Source: DATFFO01 sp963772815
GTDB taxonomy: Bacteria; Actinomycetota; Acidimicrobiia; Spongiisociales; ZC4RG35
Assembly: GCA_963772815.1 (NCBI GenBank)
Contig: CAVYYV010000006.1
Location: forward strand, 496,001-560,000
DNA: 64,000 nt
Direction of reading: 5' to 3'
The notes under the pieces are model-generated. The model was not told where the DNA came from, ran no database searches, and was given only the letters and a program-made list of their open reading frames with translations. The position numbers were made by a program, and so were the translations under genes. This document shows positions 17,587 through 24,846 of the stretch, piece after piece; position 1 is the stretch's first letter; every line of letters begins with the position of its first letter.

Positions 17587-17772
17587 ATTAGGGCGTGCAT
17601 GTCTCCGAGTCATCGGCGTCATTGGCAAGAAGAAGGGGCGCAGTCGCAGCAGGGGAGCTGCGACGAGCACTTCGACGCAGCCAAGGTCGGCGAGGGCCGG
17701 AGAGACGCCGTCATCATTTGGGCGACGGGCCACTAGGCCTCCCCTGGCCCCTCGAGTGGCTGGACCCGCCCA

Positions 17773-18520
17773 CTAGCGAGGTGCTTGGGCAGCCTCCCAC
17801 CACTTGTGCACCCTCAGGGCGCGCAAAGTGAGCCACCGCGAGGGCTCACCAGGGCCGTCGTCGACTTGGAACCAGGCCCGCCCGGTGGGATTCCAATCGA
17901 GCGGCCACGTGCCGTCGTCCAGGCGCCGAGAGCGCACTACTTCGATTGCCTCGCTCAGCCGCGGTTCGAGGGCCTGCCCGGTCAGAACCGAGGCCGAGCG
18001 GAAGTAATCGAGACCCCGCAGCACGTCGTAGTGCCAGCGGTTGGGGTGGAGCAGGTGGAGATACTTCTCGATGGGCTCACCCGTGCTGAGGCGGCGGAAG
18101 AGCCGCCGTTTCAACAGATACTCCTCCCCCGAGCGGCGCGCCGCCCTGGACTCCGCTGTCCCTCCGGTGACTCGCTCGTACTCCAGCAGGCCCTCGAGGA
18201 CGTTGACCGTGCTGTCGAAGGAAGAGCGGACGGATCCGTTCTCGGCTTCGCAGTTCCACCCGCCGTCCTCCATGCGCTCCCCCACCAGCCTCTCGACCAC
18301 CGGTGTCATGTCAACGCCGAAGTAGGAGCCATTGGCCACGGTCACCCCGTTGATGCACGGTTTCGACCTCACCCTCCCAATAAGGTTGGTTGTCGTGCTC
18401 CCAGCGGCAATTGGCGCCAATCAGCTCCATGGAGCGGCGAACCCCGTCCACCCTGGGGTCGAGCCCGAACTCCCGCAGCTGTGACAGCGAGTGGGGCACA
18501 CCGCCACTACAGATCGGGCA
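17773..18520 (-). pseudogene. Prenyltransferase/squalene-cyclase-repeat protein, 5'-truncated and frameshifted
   Basis: The minus strand carries VPHSLSQLREFGLDPRVDGVRRSMELIGANCRWEHDNQPYWEGEVE in one frame (18508-18362) and PCINGVTVANGSYFGVD, MEDGGWNCEAENGSVRSSFDSTVNVLEGLLEYE in another (from 18361 to the stop at 17773). Together they match a family of ~300-residue squalene-cyclase-fold proteins common in actinomycetes. One extra A in a run at 18361-18363 explains the frame change. The N-terminal ~80 residues are missing: homology stops at ~18520, exactly where the divergent hydrolase fragment begins. Confidence 0.72.
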
Positions 18521-19000
18521 GACCGACTCGCCACCCTGACCTTGATCGAACCCGGAGGGGCCATCGAGCGCATCCCTCGCCGGACACTGGCCAGCCTGAT
18601 CCTCAGGGGTGCGGGAACTCTGTGGGCAAGAGACAAGCAGCGAGCCATCCGCGACTTCAACCAATGGATGAACGGTGACATCGAACTCGACGAAGACCAG
18701 ATCGAGCTGATCCTGTTCGTCTTCCGCAACTTCCGTCAGCGACTACCCAATCCGGGGCACCTAGCCGACGAACAACTTCGACGAATCACAACTCCGACCC
18801 TCCTTCTCCTCGCCGAGAACACACGGATCTACGACCCCAACAAGGTGGCAGAGCGGGCCCGGAGGCTGCTGCCCAACGTGACCATTGACATCACGCCCAA
18901 TGCCGGCCACGGTCTGGCGTTTCAGTACCCGGAGCGGATCATCGCTCAGATTCTGGATTTCGTGGAAGGGAAGAGACAACATACCGGAGGACCGGCCTGA
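18515..19000 (+). pseudogene. Alpha/beta hydrolase, C-terminal fragment
   Basis: The frame encodes RLATLTLIEPGGAIERIPRRTL, then a helical cap region, TPTLLLLAENTRIYDPNKVAERARRLLPN (the Asp of the triad) and TPNAGHGLAFQYPERI (the catalytic His). The nucleophile-elbow half (GxSxG) is absent; the sequence upstream belongs to the antisense squalene-cyclase-like fragment. A GTG at 18491 could start a 169-residue product, but it would lack the catalytic Ser, so it is most likely dead. Confidence 0.68.
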
Positions 19001-19139
19001 CTAGGAGCCCGTGTCATCGGTGTCATCTGGCAGGGAGAAGGGCGCAGTCGCAGCCGGGGAGCTGCGGCGAGCACCTCGACGCAGCCAGGCGCGTCGAGGC
19101 CAGAGAGACCGCGCCATCATTTGGGCGACGCACCACTAG
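19001..19139. repeat. MITE-like dispersed repeat, copy 2
   Basis: This copy matches copies 1 and 3 through gtcatcggtgtcatctggc, agggcgcagtcgcagcc, cgagagagaccgcgcc-like sequence and catcatttgggcgacg, and ends CACCACTAG. Compared with copy 1 about 34 bases next to the left end are missing. It sits directly after the stop of the hydrolase fragment. Confidence 0.72.
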
Positions 19140-19278
19140 AGGCCAGCCCGATCCCGGACGAGGCCACCCCGAGCCCGCGGCCAAACACCATCGCGGCTCC
19201 AAGAGCGGCGGCCTCGGGGGGGGCCGACAACCGGTCCACCCCCGGAGCGCGTCACTCTCAATCAGCCCGGTGCTCAAC

Positions 19279-19309
19279 GTACGGGGCGGTGGAGTCCACC
19301 GCCCCGTAC
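19279..19309 (-). terminator. Perfect 15-bp inverted repeat, likely terminator of the membrane-protein gene
   Basis: GTACGGGGCGGTGGA (19279-19293) and its exact complement TCCACCGCCCCGTAC (19295-19309) can form a very stable hairpin. It lies 24 bases beyond the stop of the minus-strand gene at 19334. There is no T-tract, as is common for hairpin terminators in high-GC actinomycetes. Confidence 0.7.
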
Positions 19310-19333
19310 CTCGTTCTAGGGAGTTGGGCTGGT

Positions 19334-20350
19334 TCAGCTTCCAGCTGTAATCAACTCGTCACGGGTCTCGGTGTGCGAATGGTCGGCAACCTCTCGGGTC
19401 GGCACAAACAGGCCAAGAGCGCCGAACAGGGCCATCACCAGGCCACCCACGAGAATGGTCCACGCCAGGGGCGTGAGGGCGGTGTCCTTGATCGTGTCGT
19501 AGTTGTCGAGTTGGGCCTCGAAGGCGCCGACGGTGGTCTGGAACCGGCCCATTGCCTCGGGCAGCGACTGCAGGGCGGCCGCAGTAGCGGGGAATTGGGA
19601 GCCGATAAAGGCCTGCACCTCGGGGACCGTCATTCCAAGTGTTCCGGCCAGGTCCGGAATCAGCGCAGTCTGCATCTCGGTGCCCATCGCACCCACTGTC
19701 TGCAGTGCTGCGTTGCTCTGTTCGACCAGCTGCGCCGTATACACGGGACGGAACGCGTCGTTCATGGCGTCCGCACTGGTGGACTTGCCGATGAACGAGA
19801 AGCTCAAGGTCGTGGCCACGACTAGAACGCCGACTACCAGGGCGGACCAGGCTGCCGGACGTCCATCGAAGAACATCCAGACCCCCACCGCTATCCCCAA
19901 CAGACCGATGCCGAGGATCATCCAGGGCAGGGTGGTGGCAGGGATGCCGGATGTCGGTAGAGCGTCAGCCGATTGGAAGTTTGCCTGCTGGCTCTCGATC
20001 AGGCCGGCCACGCCATCGAACTGGCCGACGATCCCTGGCAGCGCCGCGGTTCCCGTCGCCACGGCCGGATACTCGGTCGCCAGGTAGGTACTGAACGTGG
20101 CTTCGTCCATTCCGAGTTGGGCAGAGAGAGTGGGCACCACCTTCTCCGACATCTCGGTGCTCACCGCCGAGAGAGCGGCAATATCGGTCCGGGTAGCGTC
20201 GATGGCCTGGTCGGACATCACCGTATCCCGGAACCCGTCCGTCAGGTTCTCGAAGGCCGGGGCGACAGTGAACAGACCGTTCATCAGTCCGACGACCAGG
20301 ATGGCAATGCCGGCGACGAGGACGCCGCTCGCAGCAATGAATTTGCGCAT
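19334..20350 (-). CDS. Membrane protein with an internally duplicated extracytoplasmic helical domain
   Basis: The 338-residue protein has four hydrophobic segments (about 7-27, 143-160, 170-190, 296-318). Between segments 1-2 and 3-4 lie two related ~90-residue helical domains: ALSAVSTEMSEKVVPTLSAQLGMDEATFSTYLATEYPAVATGTAALPGIVGQFD and ALQTVGAMGTEMQTALIPDLAGTLGMTVPEVQAFIGSQFPATAAALQSLPEAMGRFQ. The whole protein is therefore a tandem duplication of TM-helices-TM. I do not recognise a named family. GAGGAGCG precedes ATG 20350 and a strong hairpin follows the gene. Confidence 0.75.
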   Translation of the reverse strand: MRKFIAASGVLVAGIAILVVGLMNGLFTVAPAFENLTDGFRDTVMSDQAIDATRTDIAALSAVSTEMSEKVVPTLSAQLGMDEATFSTYLATEYPAVATGTAALPGIVGQFDGVAGLIESQQANFQSADALPTSGIPATTLPWMILGIGLLGIAVGVWMFFDGRPAAWSALVVGVLVVATTLSFSFIGKSTSADAMNDAFRPVYTAQLVEQSNAALQTVGAMGTEMQTALIPDLAGTLGMTVPEVQAFIGSQFPATAAALQSLPEAMGRFQTTVGAFEAQLDNYDTIKDTALTPLAWTILVGGLVMALFGALGLFVPTREVADHSHTETRDELITAGS

Positions 20351-20910
20351 GTTCGCTCCTCAGGCGGTGTGGAGCCGGATGCCCAGGAACTCCAGGCGCT
20401 TCCTCCGCCCAGACACCGACCGGGAGACAACCTCCCGTTCCCATTGGACAACTTTGGGCGGGCCGGCCCCAGTGCCATAGGTCCCGACCCGGCAGGTGAT
20501 GTGAGTCCCGCTTCGCCTATCGAGGCTCTCAGCTGACACAACGGGGTACCGACATGTCCGCCGGCGAATGCCTTCCGGGCCAGATCCACTGGCTCGCCAG
20601 GGTGACCAACCGACCCCGTCAACGCTGAAACCTCGATTCGGGTCATTCGGCCCTGGTGAGGCGACCGCCGAGGTCGCGCCGTTCGAGTAAGGATCGCGGT
20701 GATGGCATTGAAGGATGCCAATCGTCGCCATCACCATCTTCTTCGTGATTCGAATCGATGCTCGCCTATGCCGGGACGCGGCGACGAAGAGAGGCGGAGT
20801 GGTGAAGCTGCAGAAGGCGTGGAGGGCGACCCCCGAGTTGGATCTGACCGGCTCAGACGCGTGGCCTGATCCCTGCAATTCTCCATCCTGCTTCACTAGT
20901 GGCGGCTGAA
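20351..20910. other. Long intergenic region between divergent genes
   Basis: About 560 bases between the divergently transcribed membrane protein and adenylate cyclase. Open frames are present on both strands but none has a plausible start, signal or motif. A minus-strand GC-rich stretch (20440-20560) can fold into several hairpins and could be a long 5' leader of the membrane-protein gene, but it matches no riboswitch I can recognise. Confidence 0.35.
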
Positions 20911-20924
20911 AGGAGCACACACTG
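20911..20924 (+). promoter_or_regulatory. Ribosome-binding site selecting a CTG start for the cyclase
   Basis: AGGAG at 20911-20915 is six bases from CTG 20922, which opens the reading frame LTEPASRDVWERLASRT. The only other nearby in-frame start, GTG 20946, has no Shine-Dalgarno sequence at a suitable distance. The spacing argues for CTG as the true start. Confidence 0.55.
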
Positions 20925-22160
20925 ACCGAACCCGCCTCCAGGGATGTGTGGGAGCGTCTCGCCTCCCGGACCAAGCCGTCGGGTGCTCTGGCGGCGTTGG
21001 AAAGCCCCCGCACCGTTGCCAAGCTGGTCACCGGGGCACTTGGGGGAGCGACGTTCTTCGCCGCCGTGTTCGCCGTCGTACTTTTCCGCTCAGGCGAGAT
21101 GGTGTCCGGGTGGGCCACCCTCGGCCTGGCAATCGCCTATGCGGGCATCTGGGTCTGGACGGCCGCCATCGGCGGAGTGGCTGGGCCGGCCATGTTCGCC
21201 TGCGTTGCCAGCATGGCCGACCAGATCATCGTCCAAATCGCCCTGGGCGGATACGCCAACTCCGGCGCGTACCTGATGTGGGGGATCACCATGACCTTCG
21301 CCCTGGTGATCATGATGGGCCGACGCCCGGCGCTAATAGTCGCCGGGGTCTACGCGGTGCTCGGGGTGGTGTTCGGATTCCTGGAACCGACCTTGGCCGC
21401 CAGTCGACCACCGCCCTCGAGTGCCCTCACGTCCGCCCTGTTCGCGGTTGTCTTCGTAGGCAATCTGGCCATGGTCACCTCGGTTCTCGTGTACCTGCTG
21501 GTCCGCCTCGCCTATGAGCGGGAGCGTGCCGAAAGCCTCCTGCTGAACGTCTTGCCGGCCCAGGTCGCCACCGAGTTGAAGGAGAGAGGTCGGACGACGG
21601 CTAAGCGGTTCTCTTCGACCAGCGTCCTGTTCGCCGACGTCGTCGGATTCACTGAGATGTCCGCCGGGATGGATCCCGAAGAGATGCTGGACATTCTCAA
21701 TGAGGTGTTCACCTATTTCGACACACTGGCTCGCCGGTACGGGTGCGAGAAGATCCGCACCATCGGCGACGCCTACATGGTTGCCTGTGGGGTACCGGTT
21801 CCGCGCCCCGACCATGCCCGGGCGCTGGCGGAGATGGCACTGGACATGCGCGACTACGCCAGCCGCGGGCCGCTCACCTTCCGGCTGGGAATCAACTCGG
21901 GCCCGGTGGTGGCCGGCGTGATCGGCACCTCCAAGTTCCAGTACGACGTGTGGGGCGACACGGTCAACACCGCAAGTCGAATGGAGTCCCACGGTGAGCC
22001 GGGTCAGATCCAGATCTCCGAAGCCACCTACGAGCTGATCAAGGACGACTTCGTCTGCACAGCCCGCGGGCCGATCGAAGTCAAGAGCAAGGGGACCCTA
22101 CGCACCTGGTATCTGGAGCGAGGCGCCTCCGATAGGGACGACACCGTCTCTGAGGCCTGA
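20922..22160 (+). CDS. Membrane-bound class III adenylate/guanylate cyclase
   Basis: The N-terminal half has six hydrophobic segments, followed by a short coiled linker (YERERAESLLLNVLPAQVATELK) and a class III cyclase catalytic domain. Metal-binding Asp residues are seen in LFADVVGFTEMS and IRTIGDAYMVACG, and the transition-state Asn/Arg in WGDTVNTASRME. The enzyme should make cAMP (or cGMP) from the inner membrane face. Domain order resembles mycobacterial Rv1264/Rv2435-like membrane cyclases without a HAMP domain. The preferred start is CTG 20922 (412 residues); GTG 20946 is the conventional alternative. Confidence 0.9.
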   Translation: MTEPASRDVWERLASRTKPSGALAALESPRTVAKLVTGALGGATFFAAVFAVVLFRSGEMVSGWATLGLAIAYAGIWVWTAAIGGVAGPAMFACVASMADQIIVQIALGGYANSGAYLMWGITMTFALVIMMGRRPALIVAGVYAVLGVVFGFLEPTLAASRPPPSSALTSALFAVVFVGNLAMVTSVLVYLLVRLAYERERAESLLLNVLPAQVATELKERGRTTAKRFSSTSVLFADVVGFTEMSAGMDPEEMLDILNEVFTYFDTLARRYGCEKIRTIGDAYMVACGVPVPRPDHARALAEMALDMRDYASRGPLTFRLGINSGPVVAGVIGTSKFQYDVWGDTVNTASRMESHGEPGQIQISEATYELIKDDFVCTARGPIEVKSKGTLRTWYLERGASDRDDTVSEA

Positions 22161-22273
22161 GCTCCTGTGGACGCAGGGGAACGGTCCCGCCGGTCTTTCG
22201 ACGGTGGCTATCGCTATGCGTTGGTGCAGGTCCCAATGACGGGGGTCCGTCGCGGTCCAATGAGCGGCACTCC

Positions 22274-22408
22274 TGGTGGTGTGTCGCTCAATCAGGGGGA
22301 CGGTGTCTCCGAGTCATCGGTGTCATCTGGCAAGGAGAAGGGCGCAGTCGCAGCCAGGGGCGTCGAGGCCCGGAGAGACCGCGCCATCATTTGGCCGACG
22401 CACTACTA
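22274..22408. repeat. MITE-like dispersed repeat, copy 3
   Basis: The copy starts CTGGTGGTGTGTCGCTCAATCAG, the same left end as copy 1 including the sequence where the IS inserted there, then tctccgagtcatcggtgtcatctggcaagg and ggcgcagtcgcagcc, and ends GCCGACGCACTACTAA. About 35 central bases present in copy 1 are missing. Its right terminus supplies the TAG stop codon of the baeRF gene. Confidence 0.72.
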
Positions 22409-23527
22409 ATAACGGGGGATGGCGGTGAAGGGGTGGCCGTTGACGGGCGTGTCGACGACCGTCACCTCTCCGTCCGTGCGCAGGGCATGGACACAGAGAC
22501 GATCGAGCAAGTCGACGCTTCCTAGCTCCTGGCCCTCGTGGTACGACACCTCCAGCGAAGTCGGGTCGAACCGGCCCCATATCGGCGGGGCGTGTTGATG
22601 GAGGACGACCTCTTGGAGACGTCCTTCGACCGCGGCCACCAGAGCCTCGGCGATCCTGCTCGTGGCACCGCCGGTTCCCAGAGCTGTCCCGACCCGATCG
22701 AGGGCTTCCAGTTGGGCCGACCGCTCCTCGTCGGCGATCACCGCCGCTGCGCTCCGGCGCACCTCGTCGGGGTCGTCCACGTGTCCGATTCCGCTGTTGT
22801 CGGGGCTACAGACATCTCCTCCATACTCCCGGTCGAATCGGGCAATCAGGTTGTCGTCCCCGAGGACCACCAGCGGTCCGTCCACTTGCGGAAGCGCGTG
22901 GACCACTGCACGAAGGAAGCGGCGGCGATCCTCGTCGCGCCCGGCGGATGCATCATGACCATGTCGGGACCGCGCCGTCCCGGTCATATCAGGATGCTGC
23001 TGGCGCTGCTTCTCCCGGTCGACGAACCAGTTCACGTCCTGCAACGATTCGGGCAGATCGGCGTCAACCCTCTCGGCCCCATATCGACTCGACCGGTAGA
23101 GGCGAACCCCGCCTTCTGTCAGCACCAGGACCGACACGACCGCCACCTGCAGCGTGGAGAGCAAAGGGCGGAGATGGAAAGTGTCCGCCGCCACGGCCAA
23201 AGCTTCGGTCGATTCCGCCAGGGCAACAGAGGTGGCCTTTCCCTCGGCGTCGACGAAGACACCGAGGGCCACCGACTGGTGGCGCCAGAACTCCTGGTCC
23301 TGGAGACGGGCGCGAGCCTCGCGCAGCTGGTCAGTTCTGCGTCGAGGGCTCCATCCGGCCTCCTCCAACCAGCGGTCGGCCTCGCCGATCTGGTTCTTGA
23401 GGCGGATCGCATCCTGCTGGATCTCGGCACCCCTGACGTGGGTTGGTATGTACAGAGACGTCAGGAGACCATCGGTGACACCCGCCAGCCTCTCGAAGAA
23501 CGAACGGTCGGGAACGATCGGTCTCAT
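22406..23527 (-). CDS. Bacterial archaeo-eukaryotic release factor-like protein (baeRF family 3)
   Basis: The 373-residue protein shows features of the baeRF3 family: N-terminal GLLTSLYIPTHVRGAEIQQDAIRLKNQIGEADRWLEEAGW, a middle domain with FWRHQSVALGVFVDAEG and LRPLLSTLQVAVVSVLVLTEGGVRLYRSS, and a C-terminal domain with RFLRAVVHALPQVDGPLVVLGDDNLIARF and RLQEVVLHQHAPPIWG. These eRF1-related proteins are thought to act on stalled ribosomes or in stress, but no function is proven. ATG 23527 has GAGG upstream. The stop lies inside the end of repeat copy 3, so the C-terminus may have been altered by that insertion. Confidence 0.75.
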   Translation of the reverse strand: MRPIVPDRSFFERLAGVTDGLLTSLYIPTHVRGAEIQQDAIRLKNQIGEADRWLEEAGWSPRRRTDQLREARARLQDQEFWRHQSVALGVFVDAEGKATSVALAESTEALAVAADTFHLRPLLSTLQVAVVSVLVLTEGGVRLYRSSRYGAERVDADLPESLQDVNWFVDREKQRQQHPDMTGTARSRHGHDASAGRDEDRRRFLRAVVHALPQVDGPLVVLGDDNLIARFDREYGGDVCSPDNSGIGHVDDPDEVRRSAAAVIADEERSAQLEALDRVGTALGTGGATSRIAEALVAAVEGRLQEVVLHQHAPPIWGRFDPTSLEVSYHEGQELGSVDLLDRLCVHALRTDGEVTVVDTPVNGHPFTAIPRY

Positions 23528-23669
23528 CAAGCACACCTCGAGCTGTCCTGTCGCGTGTCCTACCCAAGGTACCTACCCGTCACACGGCGAGGGAAACGGC
23601 GGGCCGCGGCCCGATTCGTTTGTTGGCCACCGCGACCGGCTACAAATAGGAGGAACGACGGAGGAAACC

Positions 23670-24812
23670 GTGCTTTCAGGACATGGCTGGAAACTGGGCA
23701 GGATCGGCGGGGTCGAGGTCAAGATCGACCCGTCGTGGAGCATCATCGCCCTGCTCGTCGGCTACAGCTTCTACCTTTCGCTGGGCGCTCGGTTCACCCA
23801 CCAGTCCGCCGGCGTCCTGATTGGCCTGGCGACCGTCATGGCGCTGATCTTCTTCGCCAGCGTCCTGTTGCACGAACTGGCCCATTCCTGGCTGGCTATC
23901 TCCCGCGGGGTCGAAGTCAAGGGCATCACGCTCTTCCTGTTCGGAGGCGCCACCGAGGCCGATCTCGACACCAAGAAGCCGAGCGACGAGTTCTTCATAG
24001 CCGTGGTGGGCCCCGTCACCAGCCTGCTGTTGGGGGGCCTGTTTTGGATTATCGCGGTGGTCTCAGGCAGCACGTCGGTCGGCTTCGCGGCCGGTTACCT
24101 GGGCTGGATCAACGGTTCCCTGGCCGTGTTCAACCTCTTGCCCGGGTTCCCTCTCGATGGCGGCCGGGTCCTGCGCTCGCTGGTCTGGCGGCGTACTTCG
24201 GACCTGGTCCGCGCCACCCGGGTGGCCGCCCGTGCTGGACGCATACTCGGTTCAGTCATCATCGCCATCGGTGTGTTCGAGGTGTTCTTCCTCGGGGCAT
24301 TGATCAGCGGGTTGTGGCTGGTGGCCATCGGTTGGTTCCTCACCCAGGCCGCAGCCAGCTCCTTCGTGCACCTCCAGGTGCGGACCGCCCTCCAGGGCGT
24401 TCCTGCCTCACGTCTCATGGCCGGCGATCTGGTCGGAGTCCCGGCGGGCACCACCGTCCAGGAGGCGGTCGACGGCTACTTCATGCGCCACAACTACAAC
24501 AGCTTCCCCGTAACCTCGGACCACCGGACGCTGGGGCTGGTGACGATGAAGGCTGTGCGCGACGTTGCCCGGGACCGGTGGAACAATGTGCTGGTCGACG
24601 AGATCCTCGAGCCCCTCTCGGATATGTGCACGGTGGGCGTGTCCGACGACATCGGGAACGTGGTCGACAAGCTCATGCAGGGCCAGGTCGGCCGAGTGGC
24701 GGTGGTCGACGATGGCGAGATGATCGGGCTGATCACCCCTCGAGACGTGGTGCGGTGGCTGGAGCTGACCCAAGAGCTTGGAGAGAGCGAACGAAGGCTC
24801 CGGCTCGGATGA
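23670..24812 (+). CDS. Site-2 protease family (M50) membrane metalloprotease with CBS pair
   Basis: The zinc site HELAH lies in the third transmembrane segment (LLHELAHSWLAIS), and the third ligand motif is NLLPGFPLDGGRVLRSL. About six membrane helices precede two CBS domains at the C-terminus (residues ~245-375: LVGVPAGTTVQEAVDGYFMRHNYNSFPV and DIGNVVDKLMQGQVGRVAVVDDGEMIGLITPRDV). The protein would cut membrane-embedded substrates, with the CBS pair sensing a nucleotide. GTG 23670 follows GGAGGAA at good spacing. It starts 143 bases from the divergent baeRF gene. Confidence 0.9.
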   Translation: MLSGHGWKLGRIGGVEVKIDPSWSIIALLVGYSFYLSLGARFTHQSAGVLIGLATVMALIFFASVLLHELAHSWLAISRGVEVKGITLFLFGGATEADLDTKKPSDEFFIAVVGPVTSLLLGGLFWIIAVVSGSTSVGFAAGYLGWINGSLAVFNLLPGFPLDGGRVLRSLVWRRTSDLVRATRVAARAGRILGSVIIAIGVFEVFFLGALISGLWLVAIGWFLTQAAASSFVHLQVRTALQGVPASRLMAGDLVGVPAGTTVQEAVDGYFMRHNYNSFPVTSDHRTLGLVTMKAVRDVARDRWNNVLVDEILEPLSDMCTVGVSDDIGNVVDKLMQGQVGRVAVVDDGEMIGLITPRDVVRWLELTQELGESERRLRLG

Positions 24813-24846
24813 CACGGCCGAATTGGCTCGACGGCAACGGAGGCCG

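Larger units (their letters stand above)
15918..17736. repeat. MITE-like dispersed repeat, copy 1, split by the IS1380-family element
   Basis: Removing the IS and one 5-bp duplication leaves a 168-bp element at 15918-15940 plus 17592-17736. Its ends are imperfect inverted repeats: CTAGTGGtCtGTCGC at the left, and the complement CTAGTGGcCcGTCGC of the right end. The body (tctccgagtcatcgg, ggcgcagtcgcag, catcatttgggcgacg) recurs at 19001-19139 and 22274-22408. No protein is encoded. It looks like a small non-autonomous element. Confidence 0.75.

Noticed and set aside
19023..19277. A 84-residue minus-strand frame with RRPNDGAVS..., also seen at 17476 and 22323
   Set aside because: These are translations of the dispersed repeat, not genes.
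20440..20560. Possible riboswitch before the duplicated membrane protein
   Set aside because: The fold is GC-rich but matches no class I can recognise, so it is left as intergenic.
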